DNA of 64,000 nt from Roseicyclus amphidinii (GTDB taxonomy: Bacteria > Pseudomonadota > Alphaproteobacteria > Rhodobacterales > Rhodobacteraceae), in NCBI RefSeq assembly GCF_030163755.1, contig NZ_JASJOE010000002.1:62001-126000 (forward strand). The letters run 5' to 3'. The notes under the pieces were generated by a model, which was given only the letters and a program-made list of their open reading frames with translations, did not search any database and had not been told where the DNA came from. Each line of letters starts with the position of its first letter. The stretch's first letter is position 1. Positions 17,403 through 25,716 of the stretch are shown here, piece after piece. A program made the translations under genes and the position numbers.

Positions 17403-19325
17403 TTACAGAACGCCCTGATCGCGCAAGGCCTGCTCGGCCTCGGGGTCGACCCACCAGAAATCGAGGTAGCCGATGCCGTAGGGCGGCAGCGTCTCGGGGT
17501 AGCGGTAGTGGTTGTAATAGGCGACCCAGCTCGAGTCGCTGAACCACTGCGGCACCCGGATGCGCAGGCTGCGCAGCACGCGGTCCAGCGCGCGGGTGGC
17601 GACCTCCATCTCCTCGCGGGTCTCGGCGCGGATCACGGTTTCCAGCAATTCATCGATTGCCGGATCGGCAAGGCCCGCCACGTTGAACAGGCTCTCGTCC
17701 GCGCCGATCGAGCCGAAATACTGCCGCAGGCTGGTGCCCGGCTCGTAGCTCATCGGGAAATGATCGGTCAGGATGTCGAAATCCGCGTCGCGCTGGCGCT
17801 GGTTCATCTGCGCCCCGTCCACGCGGGTCATCCGCGCGTCGATGCCGATGGCGCGCAGGTTCTCGACGTAAGGATTGATGATCCGGTCGAAGAGCGGGCC
17901 TGCGTTCAGGAACTCCACCTCCAGCGTGCGGCCCGTTTCGTTGCGCAAGAGCCCGTCGTCGCCCGGCACCCAGCCCGCTTCCTCCAGCAGCGCGGTCGCG
18001 CGCCGCGCCTGGCGGCGGTCAAAGGTGCGGTCGGGGTCCGATGCGGGCGTGGCAAAGGGCACGTCGGTGAAGACCTCGTCCGGGATACGCCCGCGGAAGG
18101 GTTCCAGCACGGCCAGCTCTTCGGGCGGGGCCATGCCCTCGGCCTCCAGATGCGTGTTCTCCCAGAAGCTGTCGATGGGGCTGTAAAGCCCGTAGAACAG
18201 CGTCTGGTTCGTCCATTCGAAGTTGAACATCAGCGCGATGGCCTCGCGCACGCGGGGGTCCTGGAATTTCTCGCGGCGCAGGTTGAAGACGAAGCTCTGC
18301 CCGCTTGTGATCAGCCCCTGCGGGATTTCCTCGCGGATCACGATGCCGTCGGTCAGACGCGGGAAATCATAGCTGTTGGCCCAGTTCTGCGAGGAGTTTT
18401 CCTGCCGGAACATGTAGTTTCCGGCCGTGAACCCCTCGAAGGCGGCGATGGCGTCGGCGTAGTATTCCACCCGGATCGAGCCGAAATTGTGCCGCCCCCG
18501 GTTGATCGGCAGATCGTTGCCCCAATAGTCTGCGTTGCGCACGAAGACCGTCGAGCGGCCCGGATCGACCTCGCCCAGCACGTAGGGGCCCGATCCCACC
18601 AGCGGCTCAAGACGGCTTTCGCTGAAATCGAGCCCGCTGGCCTCGTGGCTCGCGCGGCTGAAGACGGGCAACCCGCCCGCCGCCTCGATCCGCCCACGAA
18701 CCTGGCTTTCGGGGTTGAAGTTGAAGCGGATCGTCCGTTCGTCGATCACCTCGGCGCTGTCGATGGTCAGCGGGATGCTCGCCCGGAACGAGGGCAGTCC
18801 CTCGTCGCGCAGGATCTCGTAGGAGAACAGCGCGTCGTCGGCGGTGACCGGCGTGCCGTCCGAGAAGCGCGCACCCTCGCGGATGGTGAAGATGACGTAG
18901 GACCGATCCTCGGGATAGGCCATCGTCTCGCACAGCAGGCAGTAGCTTTCGCCGATGGTGTCGAGCGTGCCTTCCAGCATCGACTCGAAGAAGATCGAGG
19001 CCAGCACCGCCGGGTTGCCCTGGTTGGTGTAGGGGTGCATCGAATCGAAACTGCCGCCCGCGCTGGACCAGCTCAGAGACATCTCGCCCCCCTGCGGCGC
19101 GTCGGGGTTCACGTAGGACAGATGCTCGAAATCGGCGGCGTAGGTCAGATCCGACAGCCCGAAGGTGGCGAAGCCATGCGTGACGGTCAGCGCCTCGTCC
19201 TGCGCCCGCGCGGGCAGCGCGGCCAACGCAAGGATCAGGGCGGCGCCAAGCGGCAGCGCGGCAAGGGCGGGGCGGTGGCGCGTCGCCGGGGCGGCGACCG
19301 CGAGGGCGGCGGGGCGTTCGGTCAT
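17403..19325 (-). CDS. yejA: Periplasmic peptide-binding protein, SBP family 5 (YejA-like)
   Basis: A 640-residue solute-binding protein. It has an N-terminal signal peptide ending around A-L-P-A-R-A-Q-D and the family-5 features H-G-F-A-T-F-G, Y-V-N-P-D-A-P-Q-G-G and R-E-G-A-R-F-S-D-G-T-P-V-T-A-D-D. The length (about 600+) and the H-G-F-A-x-F-G start resemble YejA rather than DppA/OppA. It delivers peptides to YejBEF. First gene of the operon. Confidence 0.92.
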   Translation of the reverse strand: MTERPAALAVAAPATRHRPALAALPLGAALILALAALPARAQDEALTVTHGFATFGLSDLTYAADFEHLSYVNPDAPQGGEMSLSWSSAGGSFDSMHPYTNQGNPAVLASIFFESMLEGTLDTIGESYCLLCETMAYPEDRSYVIFTIREGARFSDGTPVTADDALFSYEILRDEGLPSFRASIPLTIDSAEVIDERTIRFNFNPESQVRGRIEAAGGLPVFSRASHEASGLDFSESRLEPLVGSGPYVLGEVDPGRSTVFVRNADYWGNDLPINRGRHNFGSIRVEYYADAIAAFEGFTAGNYMFRQENSSQNWANSYDFPRLTDGIVIREEIPQGLITSGQSFVFNLRREKFQDPRVREAIALMFNFEWTNQTLFYGLYSPIDSFWENTHLEAEGMAPPEELAVLEPFRGRIPDEVFTDVPFATPASDPDRTFDRRQARRATALLEEAGWVPGDDGLLRNETGRTLEVEFLNAGPLFDRIINPYVENLRAIGIDARMTRVDGAQMNQRQRDADFDILTDHFPMSYEPGTSLRQYFGSIGADESLFNVAGLADPAIDELLETVIRAETREEMEVATRALDRVLRSLRIRVPQWFSDSSWVAYYNHYRYPETLPPYGIGYLDFWWVDPEAEQALRDQGVL

Positions 19326-19452
19326 GCGGATCTCCAGGCTCGTCCTCAGGGGGTGACACCCCCTTTATCTGTGTCGCAACACGTTAAGGACCAGCCCCTC
19401 GGGGGTTCAAGACGAGATTGCGTGATCGGCGGTGATCAGGGGCCGCACAACG

Positions 19453-19477
19453 AAAAAGGCCGCCACAGCGGGCGGCC
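19453..19477 (-). terminator. Intrinsic terminator of the cytochrome c gene
   Basis: On the minus strand, GGCCGCC / GGCGGCC (7 bp, 6-base loop, 19458-19477) is followed directly by TTTTT (19453-19457). It sits 25 bases after the cytochrome c stop. Confidence 0.85.
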
Positions 19478-19501
19478 CTTCGATCAGGTCGTGATCTCGG
19501 A

Positions 19502-20020
19502 TCACTCGGAGGTGGTGGCGAGATAGGCGATCAGGTTCGCCCGGTCCTCGACATCGCGCATGCCGTTGTAGGCCATCGCGGTGCCCGGCGCGTAGCCGCG
19601 CGGGTTCTCGATGAAGCCCGACAGGTTCTCCGGCGTCCACTCACCGCCCATGCTGGCCAGCGTATCGGAATAGTTGAACCCGGCCGACGACGCCTTGGCC
19701 TTGTTCACGATCCCGTTCAGGTGCGGGCCGACGCCGTCATTGCCGTTCAGCGCGTGACAGGCCGAGCACTGGCGCCACAGGCGCTCGCCCGCGCCGGCGT
19801 CGGCGGTGGCGTAGACATCGGCAAAGGCGACCTCGACCACCTCTTCCTCGACGGCGGCCTCGCCCTCGTCCTCGATCAGGATGGCGTAGCCCGGCACGTG
19901 ATCGTCGCCGTGGTTCTCGATGTTGTAGAGCCCCTCGGCGGCCCAGCCGCCCAGAAGAAGCACCAGCATTGCGCCGCAGACAGAGGCGAACGCCTTGGTG
20001 ATGGTCATGGTGTCGAGCAT
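19502..20020 (-). CDS. cycM: Membrane-anchored cytochrome c (CycM / cytochrome c552-like)
   Basis: A 172-residue class I cytochrome c with an uncleaved N-terminal helix (F-A-S-V-C-G-A-M-L-V-L-L-L-G-G-W-A-A), an acidic Glu/Ala-rich linker and a C-S-A-C-H heme site. Later come G-P-H-L-N-G-I and a Met-ligand region (P-G-T-A-M-A-Y). Size and layout match CycM/cytochrome cy, which carries electrons from the bc1 complex to terminal oxidases, here probably the cbb3 enzyme. The ATG at 20020 starts M-L-D-T-M-T-I-T-K. Divergent from pheA. Confidence 0.85.
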   Translation of the reverse strand: MLDTMTITKAFASVCGAMLVLLLGGWAAEGLYNIENHGDDHVPGYAILIEDEGEAAVEEEVVEVAFADVYATADAGAGERLWRQCSACHALNGNDGVGPHLNGIVNKAKASSAGFNYSDTLASMGGEWTPENLSGFIENPRGYAPGTAMAYNGMRDVEDRANLIAYLATTSE

Positions 20021-20127
20021 GGTCTTCCCAATCGTATCGCGGTTTCGGGGGTATGTATGGGGTTTCACCGACCCAAGGCAAGGTGTAGGGAGCGCGACGA
20101 AACGCCCACTCGCGCCGAGGTGGAGAC

Positions 20128-20958
20128 ATGACCGCACGCATCGCCTTTCAGGGGGAACCCGGCGCCTATTCGCACCAGGCGATCCACGACGCACGCCCGG
20201 GGTTCGAGGCGCTGCCCTGCGCCACCTTCGAGGACGCGATCGAAGCCGTCCGCTCGGGCGCGGCCGACCAGGCCATGCTGCCGGTCGAGAACACGACCTA
20301 CGGCCGCGTCGCCGACATTCACCGGCTCTTGCCGGAGTCGGGGCTGCACATCGTGGACGAGGCCTTCGTCCGCGTGCACATCAACCTGCTTGCCGTCCCC
20401 GGTGCGCAGCTCTCCGACATCACCGAAGCGCACAGCCACCTTGTCCTGCTGCCGCAATGCGCGCGCTTTCTGCGCGAGAACGGCATCGCGGGCCGCGTCA
20501 GCCCCGACAACGCCCGCGCCGCGCGCGACGTGGCGGCCTGGGGCGACAAGAGCAAGGCCGCGCTGGCGTCCGAACTGGCGGGCGAGATCTACGGCCTCGA
20601 GGTGCTGGCCCGCCATATCGAGGATCACGACACCAACACCACGCGCTTCCTTGTCATGTCGCGCACGCCCGACCTGACGCGCCGCGCCGATCACATGATG
20701 ACGACCTTCGTCTTCCGCGTCCGCAACATCCCCGCTGCGCTCTACAAGGCGATGGGCGGCTTTGCCACGAACGGGGTGAACATGACCAAGCTGGAAAGCT
20801 ACATGGTCGACGGCTCCTTCACCGCGACGCAGTTCTACGCCGATATCGAGGGGCATCCCGAGGACGCCAACGTCAAGCTGGCGCTGGAAGAGCTGGAGTA
20901 TTTCACCAGCTACCTGAAGGTTCTGGGCACCTACCCGGCGGCCTCGGTCCGCGACTGA
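20128..20958 (+). CDS. pheA: Prephenate dehydratase
   Basis: A 276-residue monofunctional enzyme converting prephenate to phenylpyruvate. It begins A-R-I-A-F-Q-G-E-P-G-A-Y-S-H and carries P-V-E-N-T-T-Y-G-R-V and the catalytic T-R-F motif (N-T-T-R-F-L-V-M). A C-terminal ACT domain (E-S-Y-M-V-D-G-S-F) allows Phe feedback control. GAGGTGGAGAC precedes the ATG. No chorismate mutase domain is fused. Confidence 0.95.
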   Translation: MTARIAFQGEPGAYSHQAIHDARPGFEALPCATFEDAIEAVRSGAADQAMLPVENTTYGRVADIHRLLPESGLHIVDEAFVRVHINLLAVPGAQLSDITEAHSHLVLLPQCARFLRENGIAGRVSPDNARAARDVAAWGDKSKAALASELAGEIYGLEVLARHIEDHDTNTTRFLVMSRTPDLTRRADHMMTTFVFRVRNIPAALYKAMGGFATNGVNMTKLESYMVDGSFTATQFYADIEGHPEDANVKLALEELEYFTSYLKVLGTYPAASVRD

Positions 20959-20964
20959 CGGTGG

Positions 20965-21825
20965 CTATCCCCCGGCCTGCAGAAGCCGCGCCATCGCCGG
21001 ATGCGGGAAATCCCGCGCCGCGGTGATCGCGTAGAAGGTCTCGACGATCCCCAGGTCACCGCGCGCCTGCATCAGCGTGCCGGCGCCGATCTCGTCGGCC
21101 ATGACGACCGGCGGCGCCAGCGCCACGCCCGTGTCCTGCCGCGTCAGCAGGCGGACCATGGCCATGTCGTCCACCTCGGCAAGGATGACGGGCGTGATCC
21201 CGTGGCGCACGCAAAGCGCGTCGAACCCCGTCCGGATCGCGCTTTCCGTGGGCAGGATCAGCGGCTGCGACGACAGGAGCGACAGCGCATCCTTGCCCGC
21301 CACCCGCCCCGGCGTGCCGATCAGCGCGACGGGTTGCGCCGACAGCCGCCGCGCGGTCAGGTCGGGAAAGGCATGCGCATCGGGCGGCTCGGTCGACAGC
21401 ACCACGTCCAGCGCCAGTGCCGCCAGCCGCGGCAGAAGCACCCCGCCAGAGCCGGAAACCAGCGCCAGCGGCACCTCGCCCAGCACGGGCGCAAGAAACC
21501 GCATCTGGAAGTTGCGCGAGAGGGTCGAGAGCGCGCCCACGCGCAGCGGCCGCGCGCCGCCCGCCGTGCCCAAGGCCGCGATCAGTTCCTCGCCCGTGCC
21601 GAAGATCCGGTCGGCGTGGTCCAGCGCGATCCGCCCCGCCTCGGTCAGGATCAGCTGCCGCCCCTTGCGCTCGAAAAGCGAGCGGCCCAGCCGCTCCTCC
21701 AACTGCCGGATCTGCGCCGAGAGCGCGGATTGCGACAGGTTCAACCGCTCGGCGGCGCGGGTCAGGTGCCCCTCGCGCGCGACCTCGCGGAAATAGCGCA
21801 GGTGGTGGTAATTCAGGCGGTCCAT
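20965..21825 (-). CDS. LysR-family transcriptional regulator
   Basis: A 286-residue LysR protein with an N-terminal winged helix (L-N-Y-H-H-L-R-Y-F... L-S-Q-S-A-L-S-A-Q-I-R-Q-L-E) and a shortened substrate-binding domain. The L-N-Y-H-H-L start resembles the NhaR subgroup. I chose the ATG at 21825; an earlier alternative start would add twelve residues. It lies directly downstream of the bicarbonate permease gene, in the same direction, separated by a strong terminator. It is therefore probably transcribed alone and may regulate the permease. Confidence 0.85.
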   Translation of the reverse strand: MDRLNYHHLRYFREVAREGHLTRAAERLNLSQSALSAQIRQLEERLGRSLFERKGRQLILTEAGRIALDHADRIFGTGEELIAALGTAGGARPLRVGALSTLSRNFQMRFLAPVLGEVPLALVSGSGGVLLPRLAALALDVVLSTEPPDAHAFPDLTARRLSAQPVALIGTPGRVAGKDALSLLSSQPLILPTESAIRTGFDALCVRHGITPVILAEVDDMAMVRLLTRQDTGVALAPPVVMADEIGAGTLMQARGDLGIVETFYAITAARDFPHPAMARLLQAGG

Positions 21826-21863
21826 CTTCGGGATTATAGAACGGTTATAGCCAAAGCGCACAG

Positions 21864-21894
21864 AAAAAGCGCGCCACGGTTCCCCGCGGCGCGC
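21864..21894 (-). terminator. Strong intrinsic terminator between sbtA and lysR
   Basis: On the minus strand an 11-pair stem with one G-T wobble closes a GGAA tetraloop (21869-21894) and is followed by TTTTT (21864-21868), 9 bases after the permease stop. Confidence 0.88.
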
Positions 21895-21902
21895 CCTCTG
21901 CC

Positions 21903-22955
21903 TCAGACCCCGATCACCAGATCGGCCAGCGCGATCCAGAGCGGGATCGACAGGATCGCCACCGGCGTGCCCAGCCCCGTCGAGGTGCCCACATAGGCCG
22001 AAGGGTTCGCCTCGGGCAGTGCGCCGCGCAGCGTCGGCGGCCCAGAGATGTCCGAGCTGGAGGCCGCCATCACCGCCAGCAGCACCACGCCCCCCGCCGA
22101 GAACCCGGTCAGCTCATGCGCCAGCAGGCCCGCACCGAAGCCCAGCGCGCCATGCAGCAGCGGCGCGGCGATGCCGTAGGCGACATAGGCATGGGCCACC
22201 TTGCGCATCTCGCCCAGCCGCTGCCACGCCTCGATCCCCATGATCAGCATCAGGATCGACAGAAGGCCCCGGAAAAGCGGCTCGTAGAAGCTGTCGTAAA
22301 CACTCTCGGGCCGCCCCAGCAGGCCGATGCCGAGCCCCAGCAGCAGCGCCGAAATGGCAGGGCTTTTCAGCGTGTCGGTCAGGATGCCCTTGACCATCGC
22401 GCCGTCGCCGCCCGTGCCGGTGCCCATGGCCACGGTCGCCACACCGCCCCCTGCGGGGGCCGCCGCCAGCCGCCGCGCGGCGCTCATCCGCGCCAGCACG
22501 ATCGCCGTGACCAGCGCCGCGATGTCCATGAACGGGTAAAGCGCGCCGATGAACCCCTCGTAGGCGATCCCCTCGGCGTCCAGCATCACCATGCCCGCCG
22601 CCAGCGTCGAGGCCGAGACCGCCCCGAACAGCCCCGCCGTCGCCATCGCGTCCATCCGGCTCACGCCCCGGAAGGCCGCCAGCGCCCGACCGCCGATCAG
22701 CACGATGACCACGCCCAGAAGCGCCGCGAGAAGCGCAGGCACCGCGAGCGCCCAAAGGTCAGCCTCGCGCACCGAGATGCCGGCGCTCAGGCCCACCTTC
22801 AGCAGCAAGACCAGCACGATGAACTTGTAGACCGGTTCCGGCACCTCCAGCTTGCTGCCCATCGCGGCCAGCACCATGCCCCCGATCAGGAAGGCCAGCG
22901 TCGGTTTCTGAACCTGCGCGACCAGCGTCGCGGCGATCTCCAGAGCCATATCCAT
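21903..22955 (-). CDS. Sodium-dependent bicarbonate transport family permease (SbtA-like)
   Basis: A 350-residue inner-membrane protein with about ten helices in two inverted halves. The opening Q-K-P-T-L-A-F-L-I-G-G-M and Y-K-F-I-V-L-V-L-L-L-K-V-G-L-S-A-G are close to the SbtA (DUF897) pattern. SbtA imports bicarbonate with sodium in cyanobacteria; the proteobacterial members are less studied. I chose the ATG at 22955 (GAGGGG eight bases before). No PII-like sbtB gene is adjacent. A dyad at 23041-23057 is upstream. Confidence 0.85.
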   Translation of the reverse strand: MDMALEIAATLVAQVQKPTLAFLIGGMVLAAMGSKLEVPEPVYKFIVLVLLLKVGLSAGISVREADLWALAVPALLAALLGVVIVLIGGRALAAFRGVSRMDAMATAGLFGAVSASTLAAGMVMLDAEGIAYEGFIGALYPFMDIAALVTAIVLARMSAARRLAAAPAGGGVATVAMGTGTGGDGAMVKGILTDTLKSPAISALLLGLGIGLLGRPESVYDSFYEPLFRGLLSILMLIMGIEAWQRLGEMRKVAHAYVAYGIAAPLLHGALGFGAGLLAHELTGFSAGGVVLLAVMAASSSDISGPPTLRGALPEANPSAYVGTSTGLGTPVAILSIPLWIALADLVIGV

Positions 22956-23040
22956 GTCGTGCGTCCCCTCGGCATGTTGCGGTTGGAGCGCGATATGCGT
23001 CGGCGCATGAAGAATGAAAAATACAGGTATTGCGGGATTT

Positions 23041-23057
23041 GTTCTATTTAATAGAAC
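23041..23057. promoter_or_regulatory. Dyad upstream of sbtA, LysR-type box candidate
   Basis: GTTCTATT-T-AATAGAAC is a perfect 8+8 bp dyad containing the T-N11-A LysR box (T23043, A23055). It lies 86 bases upstream of the sbtA ATG. The half-site GTTCTAT recurs in the lysR upstream region (minus strand near 21838-21844), which would fit autoregulation. Confidence 0.5.
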
Positions 23058-23059
23058 GA

Positions 23060-23389
23060 TCAGCCGAGAAGCGCACCCAATGCCCAGAAGCTGCCCATCC
23101 CCGCGACGATCGCCCAGATCGCGTTCTTCGTCCAAAGCCCGACGCCCAGCCCCACCGCCGCCGCCGCCATGCGCACCGGGTCGAGCGTGCCGCCCGTCGC
23201 CTCGGGCCACAGGACAAGCGGCGTCACCATCGCGGGCAGGATGCCCACCGCGGTGTAGCGCAAATGCCGCAGCAGCCACGGGGGAAGCTCCCGGTTGCCA
23301 AGGACACCGAGAAACGAGAACCGGATCAGGAAGGTGCCCACCCCCAGGGCCAGGATGATCACCCAGAGCTGCGCGTCGGTATAGCTCAT
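23060..23389 (-). CDS. azlD: AzlD-family branched-chain amino acid exporter subunit
   Basis: A 109-residue membrane protein with about four helices. It has the AzlD pattern (L-I-R-F-S-F-L near residue 21, L-R-Y-T-A-V-G-I-L-P-A-M-V). With AzlC it forms a two-component exporter for branched-chain amino acids or analogues. Start at 23389 overlaps the azlC stop by 4 bases. Confidence 0.88.
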   Translation of the reverse strand: MSYTDAQLWVIILALGVGTFLIRFSFLGVLGNRELPPWLLRHLRYTAVGILPAMVTPLVLWPEATGGTLDPVRMAAAAVGLGVGLWTKNAIWAIVAGMGSFWALGALLG

Positions 23390-24093
23390 CGCCGCGCCTC
23401 CATCCGGCGCTCGACCTCGGCGCCGACGATCATCGCGGCCAGCCCCGCCGCCAGCAGCCACAGGTTCCACGGCAGGAAGCCCAGAAGGATCGCCATGACG
23501 ACCGAGGTGACGGCGGCCGCCACATGCGCCAGCGTCCTGAGCGCGGGCGCGATCAGCGCGATGAAGGTGATCGGCACCGCGAAATCGAGGCCAAGCGCAG
23601 GCGGCAGCGCCGCACCGACCCAGATGCCCACCGCCGTCGCCCCCACCCAGACTGGGATGATCGGCGTCGCCGTGCCGAAGAAGAAGGCCATCCGCTCGGC
23701 CACCGTCATCCCGGGCCGGGCCTCGTATTCCGCGTGGCCCAGCGCATAGGTCTGGTCGACGTTCATGTAGGCGGCGAGCGCCCTCTGCCAGAACGGCGCC
23801 TGTCCCAGGTAGGGCGCCAGCGAGGCGGAATACATCGCCATCCGCAGGTTCACCGCGAGCGCCGAGGCCACGACGATCAGCGTCGGCGCCCCGTCCGCCA
23901 TCAGCTGCAGCGCGGTGAATTGCGACGCGCCCGCGATCACCAGCACGGTGAAGCCCATCACCTGCGCGATATCGAGCCCCGCCTCGGTCCCCACCACCCC
24001 GAAGAGCAGCCCGAAGGGCGCCACGACGATCACGAAGGGCAGCGCGGTGCGCAGGCCGCGGAGATAGGCGGCGCGGGGGCTGGATGCGGACAT
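23386..24093 (-). CDS. azlC: AzlC-family branched-chain amino acid exporter permease
   Basis: A 235-residue membrane protein with the AzlC signatures P-F-G-L-L-F-G, G-A-S-Q-F-T-A-L-Q-L and N-L-R-M-A-M-Y-S-A-S-L. It exports branched-chain amino acids together with AzlD, which overlaps its end. It is divergent from mobA with about 100 bases between, where I see no clear operator. Confidence 0.9.
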   Translation of the reverse strand: MSASSPRAAYLRGLRTALPFVIVVAPFGLLFGVVGTEAGLDIAQVMGFTVLVIAGASQFTALQLMADGAPTLIVVASALAVNLRMAMYSASLAPYLGQAPFWQRALAAYMNVDQTYALGHAEYEARPGMTVAERMAFFFGTATPIIPVWVGATAVGIWVGAALPPALGLDFAVPITFIALIAPALRTLAHVAAAVTSVVMAILLGFLPWNLWLLAAGLAAMIVGAEVERRMEARR

Positions 24094-24193
24094 GGGGGCG
24101 GGATAGCCTTTGGCGTCGGGTTCGGTGCAGGCTTAGGGCAGCGCCGCAAGGGATGCAATTCAAGCGCCGTGAGACGCGGCATCAGGAGGGGTG

Positions 24194-24784
24194 ATGGACC
24201 AGCGCGCAGCCGTGGGCGTGATCCTCGCCGGCGGGTCCGGGCGGCGGATCGGCGGCGACAAGCCCTTCGTCCCGCTGGCCGGGCGGCCGCTGCTGGCGCA
24301 TGTGATCGCGCGCCTCGCCCCGCAGTGCCGCAGGCTGGCGATCAACGCCGCGCAAGACCCGCGCCTTGCCGCCTTCGGCCTTCCGGTCATCCCCGACGGC
24401 ACCGAGGGCGGGCAAGGCCCGCTTTCGGGCATCCTCGCCGCGATGGACTGGGCCGCGGCGCAGGGCGCGGCCCGCGTCCTGACCGCGCCGGTCGACACGC
24501 CCTTCCTGCCGGAAGACCTCGCTGCGCGTCTGGCAGGCGTCGACGCACCCATCGTGCTCGCCCGCACGGCGGACGGGCTGCAAGGCACCTGTGGCCTCTG
24601 GTCCGTGGATTTGCGTGATACGCTGGCCGCGGCGCTGGCAAGCGGCACCCGCAAGGTGACCGGGTTCACCGAGGCCCAGGGCGCGGAAAGCGTCCTCTTC
24701 CCCGAGGGCGACCCGCCACCCTTCCTCAACGTGAACCGGCCCGAGGACCTTGCACGGGCCGAGACCGCGCTGGCCGGGACATGA
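24194..24784 (+). CDS. mobA: Molybdenum cofactor guanylyltransferase
   Basis: A 196-residue nucleotidyltransferase of the MobA type. It has the GTP-binding loop L-A-G-G-S-G-R-R-I-G-G-D-K and G-P-L-S-G-I-L-A-A (residues about 75-85). It attaches GMP to molybdopterin to give the MGD cofactor needed by DMSO-reductase-family enzymes such as the SoeA-like protein at 60853-63678. AGGAGG precedes GTG-ATG; I took the ATG at 24194, though the GTG at 24191 is possible. The next gene overlaps by 4 bases. Confidence 0.9.
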   Translation: MDQRAAVGVILAGGSGRRIGGDKPFVPLAGRPLLAHVIARLAPQCRRLAINAAQDPRLAAFGLPVIPDGTEGGQGPLSGILAAMDWAAAQGAARVLTAPVDTPFLPEDLAARLAGVDAPIVLARTADGLQGTCGLWSVDLRDTLAAALASGTRKVTGFTEAQGAESVLFPEGDPPPFLNVNRPEDLARAETALAGT

Positions 24785-25638
24785 GCCGAGCGGAGTGCAT
24801 CGTGATGGTGGACTGGTCGGCCCGCTCCGCCCCGTCCCCCGCGCGCCCGGTCAAGGACGCGATCTTCATCGCCGAACACGGGCCCGAGGGCGAAAAGGTC
24901 ACCTACCACCGCACCCGCGCCGCGGCGCAGGCGCATCTGGTGGCCCGGTTCGACCATGCCCTCGCCGAGGGCTGGCGCGTGACGGCAGGCTTCGACTTTC
25001 CCTTCGGCTACCCAAGCGGTTTCGCCCGCGCGGTGACCGGCTCGGACGACCCCTTCGCGCTCTGGGGCTGGCTGGCGGAGGTCATCACGGATGACGAGCG
25101 CAACGCCAACAACCGCTGGGAGGTGGCGGAGAAGCTCAACGCCCTCTTCCCCGGTGTTGGACCGTTCTGGGGCTGTCCTGCCGCACGGGGCACCCCGACG
25201 CTGCCCGCGCGCGGCAGCCTGCGCCACGGGCACGGCATGCCTGAGCGCCGCGCGGTGGAAGAGCGGTTGAAACGGGCGCAACCCTGCTGGAAGCTGTTCA
25301 CGACCGGCTCGGTCGGCAGCCAGACCCTGCTCGGTCTGCCCCGGCTTCAGGCGCTCCGCCGCCGCTACGGCGACCGGCTTGCCGTGCGCCCCTTCGAGGA
25401 CCGCGACGCGCCGATCCTGCTGGCCGAGGTCTATCCCTCGCTGCTGGACCGCGAGGTCCGCGCGCGGCAGCGCCCCGGCGAGATCCTCGACGCGGCCCAG
25501 GTGCGTGTGCTGGCCGCGGCCTTCGCCGGGCTGTCGCCGGACCGCCGCGACGCGATGCTGCGCGAAGGCGACCGGGAGGAAGGCTGGATCGCGGGCCTCG
25601 GCCACGAGGCCGAGCTGATCGCCGCGCTCGCGGCGTGA
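24781..25638 (+). CDS. Unknown protein with DUF429-like features, coupled to mobA
   Basis: A 285-residue soluble protein, not confidently assigned. Near the N-terminus is V-M-V-D-W-S-A-R-S, then A-G-F-D-F-P-F-G-Y-P (about residue 70) and A-E-V-Y-P-S-L-L (about residue 215). This spacing resembles the DUF429 family, which has a predicted RNase-H-like fold with conserved acidic residues. The central R-N-A-N-N-R-W region is Trp/Asn-rich. It overlaps mobA by 4 bases, so it is translationally coupled, and homologues are sometimes labelled molybdopterin-guanine dinucleotide synthesis proteins by position only. Function unknown. Confidence 0.6.
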   Translation: MSRAECIVMVDWSARSAPSPARPVKDAIFIAEHGPEGEKVTYHRTRAAAQAHLVARFDHALAEGWRVTAGFDFPFGYPSGFARAVTGSDDPFALWGWLAEVITDDERNANNRWEVAEKLNALFPGVGPFWGCPAARGTPTLPARGSLRHGHGMPERRAVEERLKRAQPCWKLFTTGSVGSQTLLGLPRLQALRRRYGDRLAVRPFEDRDAPILLAEVYPSLLDREVRARQRPGEILDAAQVRVLAAAFAGLSPDRRDAMLREGDREEGWIAGLGHEAELIAALAA

Positions 25639-25644
25639 GGGGGG

Positions 25645-25709
25645 CGTTTTCCTGCAGGAAAACGAAACCGGAAAACTGCAGTTTTCCGCGGTGTCCGCGC
25701 GGACACCGC
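25645..25709. repeat. Array of three tandem perfect palindromes
   Basis: Perfect palindromes at 25645-25664 (20 bp, CTGCAG centre), 25669-25688 (20 bp, CTGCAG centre) and 25688-25709 (22 bp, CCGCGCGG centre). Stems differ: CGTTTTC, CGGAAAA, GCGGTGT. The array fills the gap between convergent stops at 25638 and 25717, as does the array at 855-941. Confidence 0.9.
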
Positions 25710-25716
25710 CCGCGCC

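Noticed and set aside
16572-19526. A 984-residue open frame opposite yejB and yejA
   Set aside because: Low-complexity shadow of two well-supported transporter genes.
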